DNA of 64,000 nt. Source: Kaistella polysaccharea. Lineage in GTDB: Bacteria; Bacteroidota; Bacteroidia; Flavobacteriales; Weeksellaceae. Positions 50,409 to 59,572 of this stretch are shown in pieces. The stretch's first letter is position 1. Each line of letters opens with the position of its first letter. A model generated the notes under the pieces. That model worked only from the letters and a program-made list of their open reading frames with translations, was not told the origin of the DNA and searched no databases. Both the position numbers and the translations under genes were made by a program. The stretch covers positions 1,736,001-1,800,000 of the forward strand of contig NZ_CP084528.1 of NCBI RefSeq assembly GCF_020410745.1, written 5' to 3'.

Positions 50409-52526
50409 ATGCGTCAAAAAATCCAAAATACAAATCCTGACTTTTCCTTAAAATCGGAAGCGACACTTCCCTACTTTTTTGAAAAAGACGGTTTGGAAAT
50501 GAAATCTTCTTATACCGAAAACGATTCAAAAGTCCTCACAGAAAAACAGTATTCTGCCGGCGTTGCGCCCTATTTACGAGGACCGTATTCAACAATGTAT
50601 GTTCAAAAACCCTGGACGATTCGTCAGTATGCCGGATTTTCTACCGCTGAAGAATCAAACGCATTTTACAGAAGAAATTTAGCAGCGGGACAAAAAGGGC
50701 TGTCGGTTGCCTTCGATTTGGCAACACACCGCGGTTATGATTCTGATCATCCGAGAGTTGAAGGTGATGTTGGAAAAGCCGGAGTAGCAATTGATTCTGT
50801 GGAAGACATGAAGATTTTATTTAATGAAATTCCATTAGATGAAATCTCGGTTTCTATGACGATGAACGGCGCCGTTTTACCCGTTTTGGCTTTTTATATT
50901 GTGGCTGCAGAAGAACAGGGAGTTTCTCAGGAAAAGCTTTCAGGCACGATTCAGAACGATATTTTAAAAGAATTCATGGTTCGGAATACTTACATTTATC
51001 CACCAACTCCATCCATGAAAATTATTGCTGATATTTTCGAATATACAGCCCAAAATATTCCGAAATTTAATTCGATTTCAATTTCCGGATATCACATGCA
51101 GGAAGCTGGAGCGACGCCCGTCTTGGAAATGGCATATACTTTAGCAGATGGTTTAGAATATGTACGAACCGGAATGAAAGCCGGAATGAAAATTGATGAT
51201 TTTGCACCAAGATTATCTTTTTTCTGGGCAGTTGGAATGAACCATTTTATGGAAATTGCTAAAATGCGGGCAGCGCGATATATTTGGGCAAATCTCCTGA
51301 CTCCATTTAATCCTCAAAATCCGAAATCACTTGCTTTAAGAACGCATTCTCAAACTTCAGGCTGGAGCTTAACCGAGCAGGAACCTTTTAACAATATTAC
51401 AAGGACGACCATCGAAGCATTATCTGCAGCTTTGGGTGGAACGCAATCTTTACATACCAATGCTTTGGATGAAGCCATTGCTTTACCGACCGATTACTCC
51501 GCGAAAATTGCCAGAAATACCCAGATTATTTTACAGCAGGAAAGTGGCATCTGTGATGTGGTCGATCCAATGGGCGGAAGTCATCTGGTAGAAAGTCTGA
51601 CGCAGCAAATGATTGATGAAGCCATGAAATTCATCGATGAAGTAGAAAAAGAAGGCGGAATGACAAAAGCCATTGAAGCCGGAATTCCGAAAATGAGAAT
51701 CGAAGAAGCTGCGGCAAAAAAGCAAGCAAAAATCGATAGTGGCGAAGAATTCATTATTGGAGTTAATTCTTTCAAATCGACTCAAAAACAAATGGAGTTG
51801 GATATTTTAGATATCGATAATTCTGAAGTTCGACGTAAACAAATCGAAAGATTACATCAAATTAAAAGCGAAAGAAATCCGGAAGCGGTTACAGAAATTT
51901 TAGAAAAACTAAAAGAATTCGCAAAATCCGGAGAAGGAAATCTTTTAGAAATCTGCATTGAAGCTGCTCGCAGAAGAGTGACACTTGGAGAAATGAGCGA
52001 CGCAATGGAAGAAAGTTTCGGAAGGTACAAAGCCAATATCAGAACCATACAAGGAGTTTACGCCATGAATGCAAGCAAAAATGAATATTTCCCGAAAGCA
52101 CTTGCTTTAACTGAAAAATTTGAAGAGCTCGAGGGAAGAAGACCAAGAATCATGGTCGTTAAAATGGGACAAGATGGTCACGATCGTGGTGCAAAAGTAG
52201 TCGCAACAGCCTTTGCAGATATGGGATTTGATGTTGACGTTGCTCCGTTATTTCAAACCCCAGAAGAAGTGGCGAAACAAGCCGTAGAAAATGACATTCA
52301 CATTTTGGGCGTTTCTTCTTTAGCGGCCGGACATAAATTTTTGGTACCGCAAGTAGTTGCCGAATTGAAGAAACTCGGTGCAGATGACATTACGATTGTA
52401 GTTGGTGGCGTGATTCCAAAACAGGATTATGAGTTTCTTTATGAAAATGGAGCTCATTATATTTTTGGTCCAGGAACCAATTTACCGAAATCTGCATGTG
52501 AGATTTTGGAAGGATTTCTGAAATAA
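50409..52526 (+). CDS. mutB: Methylmalonyl-CoA mutase, large (B12-binding) subunit
   Basis: A 705-residue adenosylcobalamin enzyme that converts methylmalonyl-CoA to succinyl-CoA (and back), linking propionate metabolism to the TCA cycle. The barrel part has [23 protein letters not shown] and the substrate region [14 protein letters not shown]. The C-terminal cobalamin domain carries [13 protein letters not shown] (DxHxxG). The length matches MutB/Sbm, which can act without a small subunit; no mutA gene is adjacent. Its chaperone GTPase MeaB is at 4465-5448. Confidence 0.96.
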   Translation: MRQKIQNTNPDFSLKSEATLPYFFEKDGLEMKSSYTENDSKVLTEKQYSAGVAPYLRGPYSTMYVQKPWTIRQYAGFSTAEESNAFYRRNLAAGQKGLSVAFDLATHRGYDSDHPRVEGDVGKAGVAIDSVEDMKILFNEIPLDEISVSMTMNGAVLPVLAFYIVAAEEQGVSQEKLSGTIQNDILKEFMVRNTYIYPPTPSMKIIADIFEYTAQNIPKFNSISISGYHMQEAGATPVLEMAYTLADGLEYVRTGMKAGMKIDDFAPRLSFFWAVGMNHFMEIAKMRAARYIWANLLTPFNPQNPKSLALRTHSQTSGWSLTEQEPFNNITRTTIEALSAALGGTQSLHTNALDEAIALPTDYSAKIARNTQIILQQESGICDVVDPMGGSHLVESLTQQMIDEAMKFIDEVEKEGGMTKAIEAGIPKMRIEEAAAKKQAKIDSGEEFIIGVNSFKSTQKQMELDILDIDNSEVRRKQIERLHQIKSERNPEAVTEILEKLKEFAKSGEGNLLEICIEAARRRVTLGEMSDAMEESFGRYKANIRTIQGVYAMNASKNEYFPKALALTEKFEELEGRRPRIMVVKMGQDGHDRGAKVVATAFADMGFDVDVAPLFQTPEEVAKQAVENDIHILGVSSLAAGHKFLVPQVVAELKKLGADDITIVVGGVIPKQDYEFLYENGAHYIFGPGTNLPKSACEILEGFLK

Positions 52527-52543
52527 CTTCAATTCCTCAACTG

Positions 52544-53167
52544 TTGATAAGAAGTACAATCTTTTTAATTTTAATATTTCTACTTTTTTCCTGCAAGAAA
52601 AAGGATGAGACTCTAGATTTAAAATATGAAGTTTTAAATCAACTGATTGATGAAGATATTGTAAATGACAAAGTCTTCAGAGATGCTAATAGTTATTTAT
52701 ATAAAATTTTAAAACCTTCTGACATAGCCTTCAAAGTAAAAGTTACCAATTACGACGAACCTCCACCTCCTGCAAGTTCTAGTGGAACTATCTATTTACC
52801 TGAAGATGGCATCTTTAGCAAGGAAGATTTAAAACATATCAAAATTCAATTAAAAACGAATTCGAATTTTGTTTTAGATACAGCTAGAATAATCTCCAAA
52901 GTTGATTTTATTAATGAAGAGAAATTATATAAAATCCGAGAGAACTATAAGTCAGCTGACGATTATTGGATGCAATTCAGAAGAGAATTTGGTAACAAAT
53001 GTATAAGATCATATTCAATCCCTTATTTCAATAAAGAGAAGGATATCTGCATTGTGATTACTTCAATGTCGTGCGGACCACTGGAAGGAGGAGGGAGTAC
53101 AGCTATTTTTAAAAAAATTAATGGGAAATGGAAAGTCATTCAAACACTAGATCAGTGGGTGAGTTAA
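52544..53167 (+). CDS. Lipoprotein of unknown function, TTG start
   Basis: A 207-residue lipoprotein (lipobox LLFSC, Cys17, after MIRSTIFLILIF). The start is TTG because there is no ATG in the signal region. The mature protein contains YKILKPSDIAFKVKVTNYDEPPPP and ITSMSCGPLEGGGSTAIFKKINGKWKVIQ, which resemble a beta-rich lipoprotein fold. Its last 21 bases overlap the convergent HExxH protein gene. No family recognised. Confidence 0.75.
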   Translation: MIRSTIFLILIFLLFSCKKKDETLDLKYEVLNQLIDEDIVNDKVFRDANSYLYKILKPSDIAFKVKVTNYDEPPPPASSSGTIYLPEDGIFSKEDLKHIKIQLKTNSNFVLDTARIISKVDFINEEKLYKIRENYKSADDYWMQFRREFGNKCIRSYSIPYFNKEKDICIVITSMSCGPLEGGGSTAIFKKINGKWKVIQTLDQWVS

Positions 53168-53668
53168 TGAATTAATTAAGTTCTCAACTTCAACTGTCGG
53201 ATCTAAATATTTCTTTTGCAATTCAGAATCCTCACCCATTCTCTTATAATATTCCAAAGCTTTTTCACCGAAGAATTTTTTATGGAAATCTGAAACCTCG
53301 GGAACGAGCGGAAATTCTTGATGGAAAAGCATTTCGTAATAGGCCTGAAACTCTCTTTCGTTTTTATCTTCTACTAAGGTTTCCGGGGCTTTTTGCCGAA
53401 CATGTAACATTTCGTGCGCAACCATGTTTGCAACCAAATTCAGATCGAAATCAAAAAGGTTTCGGGGAATCATGACCATTTGTTTTTCACCCAGTGCTCC
53501 ATCAGTGGTTAATAGCATTTTGTTCGGCTCTAATTCCGGACGAAAACCGAAACCTGCGAAGTTTTCACTCTCTAATCCAAAAGTTTCAATGAGAAAATGC
53601 GCGGCATCGAAAATTTGGTCGTGTTCTTTGTAGGCGTTTAGATGGTCTTTGATATGTTTTAGATTCAT
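53147..53668 (-). CDS. HExxH-motif protein of unknown family
   Basis: A 173-residue cytoplasmic protein with no signal peptide. Residues 81-90 read MVAHEMLHVR, the HExxH metallopeptidase zinc motif, in a helix as expected for a gluzincin or SprT-like fold; a third ligand is not certain. A neighbouring segment (ENFAGFGFRPELEPNKMLL) is conserved-looking. Function unknown; possibly a metal-dependent peptidase or a domain of unknown function. Its 3' end overlaps the upstream lipoprotein gene on the other strand. Confidence 0.7.
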   Translation of the reverse strand: MNLKHIKDHLNAYKEHDQIFDAAHFLIETFGLESENFAGFGFRPELEPNKMLLTTDGALGEKQMVMIPRNLFDFDLNLVANMVAHEMLHVRQKAPETLVEDKNEREFQAYYEMLFHQEFPLVPEVSDFHKKFFGEKALEYYKRMGEDSELQKKYLDPTVEVENLINSLTHPLI

Positions 53669-53696
53669 ATTTTAAAGATATGAGTTTTTGGTACAA

Positions 53697-53850
53697 TCAA
53701 TATTTATAGTAAATTTATTTTCACGCAAAGACGCAAAGGAATTACAAATACACTGTGAAAAAATTACGGTCGCAAAGGCGTTTCACTTAGCAAAGGCACG
53801 AGTTTATAACACACTTTTATCGTGTAAAGAAATACAGGTTTGGATTAGGC
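53697..53850. repeat. CGCAAAG-type intergenic repeat block
   Basis: The segment contains near-direct copies of a short motif: CACGCAAAGACGCAAAGG, GGTCGCAAAGGCGTTTCAC, and AGCAAAGGCACGAG. Such motifs recur in intergenic regions of many Bacteroidota genomes. The block, the terminator at 53868 and the copy-2 repeat below fill the 435-base gap between the HExxH gene and sufD. No ORF or RNA gene is supported there. Confidence 0.55.
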
Positions 53851-53867
53851 TGAATTTTGTTTCAAAC

Positions 53868-53900
53868 AAAAAAAAACGGGCTTCAGCCCGTTTCTTTTAT
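53868..53900. terminator. Bidirectional intrinsic terminator
   Basis: AAACGGGCT / AGCCCGTTT, a perfect 9-bp stem with a TC loop, flanked by A- and T-rich tracts. Confidence 0.85.
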
Positions 53901-53951
53901 TGATTTGGTTTTATAACCAAATGTTGTTTTTCATTCCCAGTTGCGACCCGA

Positions 53952-54050
53952 CTTGAGTGGAGCTCTTTTTAATTGGTGGCTGAGCTTGTCGAAGTCAGCA
54001 ATTAAAAAAGCGGGAATCCTTCGACAAGCTCAGGATAAACTCCGGCGGAA
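53952..54050. repeat. Palindromic intergenic repeat, copy 2 (inverted relative to copy 1)
   Basis: The reverse complement of this block aligns with 28405-28535 (shared TTATCCTGAGCTTGTCGAAGG, CCCGCTTTTTT, CACCAATTAAAA). Here both arms are intact: CTGAGCTTGTCGAAG and CTTCGACAAGCTCAGG are complementary, so the element can fold into a long hairpin. It lies between the repeat block above and sufD, like REP elements in other bacteria. Confidence 0.8.
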
Positions 54051-54103
54051 AAGTCGCCAAAAAAAATAAAAAATTAACTTTCGACGTAGTCAAATTTGTC
54101 GCC

Positions 54104-55423
54104 CTAAAATATATCTTCAAACTCCATATCTACTTCCAATTTTTCTGCCAGAAGTTTGGAGATTTTAACTCGAAGTGGTTCAATATCGATATTTTCCATG
54201 GCATCATTTGCGAAGGCGAACAATAACATTGCCTGCGCTTCTTTCTTGGAAATTCCACGGGCGCGAAGGTAAAACAAAGCGTCTTCATTCAACTGACCAA
54301 CCGTACAACCGTGCGAACATTTCACATCATCTGCGAAAATCTCCAATTGCGGCTTGCTGTCAATCGAGGCTCCTTCGTCGAGCAAAATATTGTTATTTTG
54401 CTGATAAGCATTGGTTTTCTGAGCGATTTTATCTACATAAACTTTACCGTTGAAAACCCCGTGAGATTTGCCTTTGTAAATTCCTTTGTAGTTTTGGTAA
54501 CTCTCGCAATTTGGCGTTTTGTGGTGAACTGCGGTATGATGATCGACCAGTTGTTCGTCGTCGATAATCGTGATTCCGTTCATGAACGAGTTGATATTCT
54601 CGCCGTTATGAATAAAATCTAAGTTGTTACGCACCAATTTTCCACCGAACGAAAACGTGTTGACCGTCGTTAAACTGTCACGCTCCTGTTTTGCAAAAGT
54701 GTGATCCATCATATAAGACGTGTTGCTGTCATTTTGCACTTTATGCCAATCTGCTTTTGCATTTTGGTAAGTGAAAATTTCAGTAACTGAATTGGTGAAC
54801 ACGTAAGTTTCATCGAAGTTATGATGACTTTCAATCACTTCAATCTTAGCACCTTCTTCTGCAATCAGTAGATTACGGGTATTATAGAATGTGTTTTCGT
54901 CTTGATTTTGAGAGATGTAGAACACGTGAATTGGTTTTTCAATCACGACATTTTTTGGAACTTTCAAGAAAAATCCCATCTTGCAATAAGCCGTATTCAA
55001 ATTGGTGAACGCTAAATTTTGATCAGCGAGCGTATTGAAATAATGTTCGAAAACATCTTTATGTTTTGGATCATTTAGAGCATAATTAAAAGAAAGAAGT
55101 TCTACATTTTCAATTGAAATTTTTGATAATTCTTTGTGTAACTGTCCATTAATAAAGACAATCCAGTCAAAATTTTCTTCGCCCAAATGCAGTTCTGCAA
55201 TCTGTTCTTTCGAAATCGTATGCGCTTCTTTCGGGAAGAAATTATAATTCCTCTCGGTGATTTCTCTTAAGTTCGTGTATTTATATTCCTCGTCTTTTTT
55301 AGTTGGAAAGCCGAAATGAAAAAACTTTTTCAAGGCAGCATTTCGAGTCTCATCCAGAAAACGGTGTTGAAGCGTGTCTAAAAAAGCAGCGTGGTTGTTT
55401 TGTATATTTTCTAATAGAGCCAT
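54104..55423 (-). CDS. sufD: Fe-S assembly scaffold protein SufD
   Basis: A 439-residue SufB-paralogue of the SUF Fe-S scaffold complex (SufBC2D). The right-handed beta-helix region holds GVFNGKVYVDKIAQKTNAYQ, and the C-terminal part has SHGCTVGQLNEDALFYLRARGI. The start (MALLENIQNNH) at 55423 is preferred to an in-frame upstream ATG that overlaps the preceding gene's 3' region. It is separated from sufC by a four-helix-bundle gene. No sufS follows in this window. Confidence 0.94.
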   Translation of the reverse strand: MALLENIQNNHAAFLDTLQHRFLDETRNAALKKFFHFGFPTKKDEEYKYTNLREITERNYNFFPKEAHTISKEQIAELHLGEENFDWIVFINGQLHKELSKISIENVELLSFNYALNDPKHKDVFEHYFNTLADQNLAFTNLNTAYCKMGFFLKVPKNVVIEKPIHVFYISQNQDENTFYNTRNLLIAEEGAKIEVIESHHNFDETYVFTNSVTEIFTYQNAKADWHKVQNDSNTSYMMDHTFAKQERDSLTTVNTFSFGGKLVRNNLDFIHNGENINSFMNGITIIDDEQLVDHHTAVHHKTPNCESYQNYKGIYKGKSHGVFNGKVYVDKIAQKTNAYQQNNNILLDEGASIDSKPQLEIFADDVKCSHGCTVGQLNEDALFYLRARGISKKEAQAMLLFAFANDAMENIDIEPLRVKISKLLAEKLEVDMEFEDIF

Positions 55424-55474
55424 TATTATATTTGATATTTGAAGTTTGACATTTGAAATTTTTATGCTCAAACA

Positions 55475-55879
55475 TCATTCATTTTCTTTATTCCTATTAA
55501 ATTTATTCCCTTTATGTTCCGAATTTTTCAGATAATTAATAAATCCTGATAGCATCTTTGACATATTGACTGCTTCATCCTTAAGCATTAAAAAAGTACT
55601 TTCGTCTAAATAATTTCGATCAAATGCTCTAATTAATTGAGAACGAACTTCTCCTGCAGAACCTTTCGACATAGTAAGAAAATTCGCAAATTCTTTGTTT
55701 CCTTCCCTTTCAAAACCTTCAGCAATATTATCCATCACAGAAGCAGAAGAGCGATCGATTTGATTTTGATCATGTTTTTGAAATTTGTTATTTTTAAGAC
55801 AATGCTTGTCTATATTTTGACAAAGTATTCTTGATTTTTGCCAAATTTCTAAATCTTCGAAGTTTTTTATCGTTGGCAT
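55475..55879 (-). CDS. Four-helix-bundle protein (IVP-type), inserted in suf operon
   Basis: A 134-residue protein of the S23/IVP family (PTIKNFEDLEIWQKSRIL start, SSASVMDNIAEGFERE middle, QLIRAFDRNYLDE). This family was first seen inside 23S rRNA gene intervening sequences and is often found as a mobile or spacer gene in Bacteroidota. It sits between sufC and sufD and is flanked by short AT-rich direct repeats (CAAATTTCAAA type) on both sides, which suggests insertion. Function unknown. Confidence 0.9.
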   Translation of the reverse strand: MPTIKNFEDLEIWQKSRILCQNIDKHCLKNNKFQKHDQNQIDRSSASVMDNIAEGFEREGNKEFANFLTMSKGSAGEVRSQLIRAFDRNYLDESTFLMLKDEAVNMSKMLSGFINYLKNSEHKGNKFNRNKENE

Positions 55880-55909
55880 AATATCAAATTTCAAACATCA
55901 AATTTCAAA

Positions 55910-56653
55910 TTAATTAAGTAGCCAATCGTATCCTTTGTCTTCCAATTCTAAAGCAAGCGATTTATCACCGGTTTTGATGATTTTTCCGTCGGCTAAAACA
56001 TGTACAAAATCTGGCTCGATATAATCTAAAAGTCTCTGGTAGTGAGTGATTAACAAAACAGCGTTTCCTTCTTTTCTGAAAGAATTTACTCCATCTGCAA
56101 CAATTCTCAAAGCGTCAATATCTAATCCTGAATCGGTTTCATCAAGAATCGCCAACTTGGGATTCAACATCATCATCTGGAAGATTTCATTTCGTTTTTT
56201 CTCACCTCCAGAAAATCCTTCGTTTAATGAACGGTTCAGAAACTCTCTTTTAATGTTTAATTTTTCCGAATTTTCTTTAACCAAAGCCAACATTTCTTTT
56301 GCCGACATATTTTCTAGACCTTTTGCTTTTCGGTTTTCGTTGATGGCTGCTTTGATAAAGTTAGTTACGGTAACTCCGGGAATCTCTACCGGATACTGGA
56401 ACGAAAGGAAAATTCCTTCATGTGCTCTTTCTTCGGGAGCATCTTCAACGATGTCTTTTCCTTCGAAAAGGATTTCACCATCAGTTACTTCGTATTCTTC
56501 TTTTCCTGCGATCACAGAAGCAAGAGTTGATTTTCCGGCTCCGTTTGGTCCCATGATGGCGTGAACTTCACCTGGATTTATTTGTAGGTTGATCCCTTTT
56601 AAGATCTCTGCTCCGTCTTGGATTCTAGCGTGTAAGTTGTTAATTTTTAACAT
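55910..56653 (-). CDS. sufC: Fe-S assembly ATPase SufC
   Basis: A 247-residue ABC-type ATPase of the SufBC2D complex. Walker A is GPNGAGKSTLA, the signature motif is GFSGGEKKRNEI, and Walker B is LAILDETDSGLD, with the Glu and D-loop expected for SufC rather than transporters. It energises cluster assembly on SufB. It lies 124 bases downstream of sufB and is followed by the four-helix-bundle gene. Confidence 0.96.
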   Translation of the reverse strand: MLKINNLHARIQDGAEILKGINLQINPGEVHAIMGPNGAGKSTLASVIAGKEEYEVTDGEILFEGKDIVEDAPEERAHEGIFLSFQYPVEIPGVTVTNFIKAAINENRKAKGLENMSAKEMLALVKENSEKLNIKREFLNRSLNEGFSGGEKKRNEIFQMMMLNPKLAILDETDSGLDIDALRIVADGVNSFRKEGNAVLLITHYQRLLDYIEPDFVHVLADGKIIKTGDKSLALELEDKGYDWLLN

Positions 56654-56777
56654 AATATGAAATGAGGTAATTAGATAAATTAAAAGTTAATTACTTCCTG
56701 TTTTTTTTACTGTTATGATATATAAATTCTTTAAAAAAAGAAGTTTTGAAATGAATGTTTAAATGGAACAATCCATT

Positions 56778-58229
56778 TTATCCAACACTTCCTTCTAGAG
56801 ATATTTCTAATAATTTCTGTGCTTCGATGGCAAATTCCATTGGTAATTTATTCAATACTTCTTTTCCGAAACCGTTGACAATCAATGCAATTGCTTTTTC
56901 TGTACTGATTCCTCTTTGGTTACAATAAAAGATTTGATCTTCACCAATTTTAGAAGTAGTTGCTTCGTGCTCTAATTGTGCCGTCGGATTTTTAACTTCG
57001 ATATACGGGAAAGTATGTGCACCACATTCATTACCCATTAATAAAGAATCACATTGTGAAAAGTTACGCGCTCCTTTTGCAGAAGGCATCATTTTCACTA
57101 ATCCTCTATAAGAGTTGTTTGATTTTCCAGCGGAGATTCCTTTAGAAATAATCGTTGATTTTGTATTCTTTCCGATGTGAATCATCTTAGTTCCGGTATC
57201 AGCATATTGATGATGATTAGTTACCGCGATAGAGTAAAATTCTCCAACTGAATTATCACCTTTCAAAATACAGCTTGGATATTTCCAAGTTACGGCTGAA
57301 CCAGTTTCAACTTGTGTCCATGAGATTTTTGCGTTTTTCTCACAAATTCCTCTTTTTGTTACGAAATTGAAAACTCCACCCTTACCTTCTGAATCTCCAG
57401 GATACCAGTTTTGTACAGTTGAGTATTTAATTTCAGCATTATCCATAGCAAACAATTCTACCACAGCAGCATGCAATTGATTTTCATCTCTTGCCGGCGC
57501 AGTACAGCCTTCTAAGTACGATACATAACTTCCTTCATCAGCAATGAGTAAAGTTCTTTCAAACTGTCCACTTCCTGATTTGTTTATTCTAAAGTATGTT
57601 GAAAGTTCCATCGGACATTTAATGCCTTTTGGAATGTAGCAGAAACTTCCGTCTGAAAACACGGCTGAGTTTAAAGCGGCATAGTAGTTATCTCCTCTGG
57701 GAACAACTTTACCAATATATTTACGAACCAGTTCCGGATAATCTCTGATTGCTTCAGAAATGGCACAGAAAATAATTCCTTTATCTTTTAACGTTTTTTG
57801 GAACGTAGTTTTTACAGAAACTGAATCGATTACGATATCCATTGCGACTCCTGAAAGTCTTTTCTGCTCCTCGATATTAATTCCCAATTTAGCAAAGGTC
57901 TTCAATAATTCTGGATCCACCTCATCTAGACTTGCCAATTCTGGTTTTACGGTTGGTGCCGAATAATAACGAATTGATTGAAAGTCAGGCTTTTCGTAAG
58001 TAACATTGGCCCAATCAGGCTCTTCCATTTTCAGCCAGATTCTGTACGATTCCAAACGCCATTCGGTCATCCATTCCGGTTCTTCTTTTTTAGCCGAAAT
58101 CATTCTTATGATTTCTTCTGATAAACCATTAGGAAAGTCGTCGTATTCAATATCCGTGGTAAAGCCGTATTCGTATTTTTGATTTTCAAGATCGACCCTA
58201 AGATCGTCTTCTGTATATTTTGTAGCCAT
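56778..58229 (-). CDS. sufB: Fe-S assembly scaffold SufB
   Basis: A 483-residue core scaffold on which the Fe-S cluster is built. Typical segments are [24 protein letters not shown]-like, [23 protein letters not shown], and [34 protein letters not shown]. It begins 18 bases after sufA and shares its promoter. The length is normal for the family. Confidence 0.96.
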   Translation of the reverse strand: MATKYTEDDLRVDLENQKYEYGFTTDIEYDDFPNGLSEEIIRMISAKKEEPEWMTEWRLESYRIWLKMEEPDWANVTYEKPDFQSIRYYSAPTVKPELASLDEVDPELLKTFAKLGINIEEQKRLSGVAMDIVIDSVSVKTTFQKTLKDKGIIFCAISEAIRDYPELVRKYIGKVVPRGDNYYAALNSAVFSDGSFCYIPKGIKCPMELSTYFRINKSGSGQFERTLLIADEGSYVSYLEGCTAPARDENQLHAAVVELFAMDNAEIKYSTVQNWYPGDSEGKGGVFNFVTKRGICEKNAKISWTQVETGSAVTWKYPSCILKGDNSVGEFYSIAVTNHHQYADTGTKMIHIGKNTKSTIISKGISAGKSNNSYRGLVKMMPSAKGARNFSQCDSLLMGNECGAHTFPYIEVKNPTAQLEHEATTSKIGEDQIFYCNQRGISTEKAIALIVNGFGKEVLNKLPMEFAIEAQKLLEISLEGSVG

Positions 58230-58247
58230 TTTAAAAAATTAAAAATT

Positions 58248-58577
58248 TTACAGTGAGAAACTCTCACCGCAACCGCAAGTTCTATTTGCATTGGGATTAT
58301 TAAATATAAATCCCTTTCCATTCAAACCTCCAGAGTATTCTAAGACAGTGCCTGCGAGATAGAGAATTGATTTTTTATCGATAATAATTTTAATCCCATT
58401 ATCCTCGAAAACCTGGTCTGAATCGGCCTTTTCGTTATCAAATTTTAGAACATATTCTAATCCTGAACAACCGCCACTTTTTACGCCGACTCTTATATAA
58501 TCCTCAAAAGGTTTAAAACCTTCTTCAGTCATTAACTGAATGGCTTTTTCTTTTGCGTGATCGCTTACTTTTATCAT
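58248..58577 (-). CDS. A-type Fe-S carrier protein (SufA/IscA-like)
   Basis: A 109-residue A-type carrier that delivers Fe-S clusters to apoproteins. Three conserved Cys are present: Cys35 region GCSGLEYVL, and the late pair in RTCGCGESF. This places it in the SufA/IscA/ErpA group. First gene of the suf operon on the minus strand; the promoter at 58606-58636 lies just upstream. Confidence 0.93.
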   Translation of the reverse strand: MIKVSDHAKEKAIQLMTEEGFKPFEDYIRVGVKSGGCSGLEYVLKFDNEKADSDQVFEDNGIKIIIDKKSILYLAGTVLEYSGGLNGKGFIFNNPNANRTCGCGESFSL

Positions 58578-58605
58578 TGTTTTTATTTAGAATCATTTTA
58601 GATTG

Positions 58606-58636
58606 CAAAATTACTAATAATAAAATGAAAATCAAA
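58606..58636 (-). promoter_or_regulatory. suf operon promoter (TTTG-N19-TAATTTTG)
   Basis: Minus-strand TTTG (58633-58636), 19 bases, then TAATTTTG (58606-58613) fits the full Bacteroidota promoter consensus. The -7 box ends 28 bases before the sufA start. It is the best promoter match in the window. Confidence 0.7.
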
Positions 58637-58723
58637 TTTGGTCATGTATATTTGTCTATTCATCTTATAGACTTGTGTATTTAACTATTGCAAGCCAAAA
58701 GCATCAAAAATCAAATTTCGAAA

Positions 58724-59524
58724 ATGAAAAAATTAGGACTTCTTTTTTTGGGTTTAGCAACTCAAATAATCTTCGCCCAGGCCAACCGTTTTGTTTACCA
58801 GGTAACCATGAAGACAGACTCTACGGATAAGACCATACAAAAATCGGAACTTGCAAACCTAGATGTTTCGGCCGGGAATTCTATTTTCTATGCAGAGAAT
58901 CGCTTAAAAACAGACTCTATTTTCGCTAGAATGCGCCAAACTGGAATTTATAATTTCAGTCAAGACCAAAGGCAGGCCTTGAGAAGCAATATTGATTTTA
59001 TCGTAGAAAAAGATTATAAAACCGGGAAGAAAATATTCAAATCACAGATTGCAAGAGACCAATATGCTTATGAAGAAGATCGTCCCATGGACTGGAAAAT
59101 CCTCCCTGAAACCTCTAAAATAGGAGACTATAAAACTCAGAAGGCAGAAACTGATTTTGCAGGAAGAATTTGGTATGCGTGGTTCACTACAGAAATTCCT
59201 TTTCAGGATGGTCCTTATAAATTTTCTGGACTTCCAGGATTAATCGTTAAAGTTGAGGATTCCCAAGGAGATTACAGTTTCGATTTGAAAGAAGCTAAAA
59301 AGATTAATGAAGTTGCGAGTTTTACACAACGAGGTTCTACAATCACCGTGAAACGAGCAGCCTTTGAAAAGCAACAGAATCAGTTTAGAAAAGATCCTAC
59401 CGCAGCGCTGACGAGTAGGGGTGGTCCGTGGAGAATGCAAATGGATCCCAATCAGCGAAAGCGAATGGAAGATCGACTAAAAGAAGAATTCAATAAAAAC
59501 AACAATCCTATTGAATTAAAATAA
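58724..59524 (+). CDS. GLPGLI-family exported protein
   Basis: A 266-residue exported protein of the Bacteroidota GLPGLI family, with the signature FSGLPGLIVKVED in the middle. Signal peptide MKKLGLLFLGLATQIIFAQ. The domain before the signature (TEIPFQDGPYKFSG) and the long basic C-terminal tail (RMEDRLKEEFNKNNNPIE) are typical. Function unknown. The start at 58724 is preferred because it gives the signal peptide; an upstream ATG adds a basic stretch. Confidence 0.88.
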   Translation: MKKLGLLFLGLATQIIFAQANRFVYQVTMKTDSTDKTIQKSELANLDVSAGNSIFYAENRLKTDSIFARMRQTGIYNFSQDQRQALRSNIDFIVEKDYKTGKKIFKSQIARDQYAYEEDRPMDWKILPETSKIGDYKTQKAETDFAGRIWYAWFTTEIPFQDGPYKFSGLPGLIVKVEDSQGDYSFDLKEAKKINEVASFTQRGSTITVKRAAFEKQQNQFRKDPTAALTSRGGPWRMQMDPNQRKRMEDRLKEEFNKNNNPIELK

Positions 59525-59532
59525 ACCAATAA

Positions 59533-59565
59533 AAATCCCGCTTCTCATTTGAAGCGGGATTTTTG
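59533..59565. terminator. Bidirectional intrinsic terminator
   Basis: AAATCCCGCTTC / GAAGCGGGATTT, a perfect 12-bp stem with a 6-nt loop and T runs, between convergent genes. Confidence 0.92.
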
Positions 59566-59572
59566 TATTTAT

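Noticed and set aside
56046-56564. 172-codon plus-strand ORF inside sufC
   Set aside because: Antisense shadow of the SufC frame; no family or start signal.
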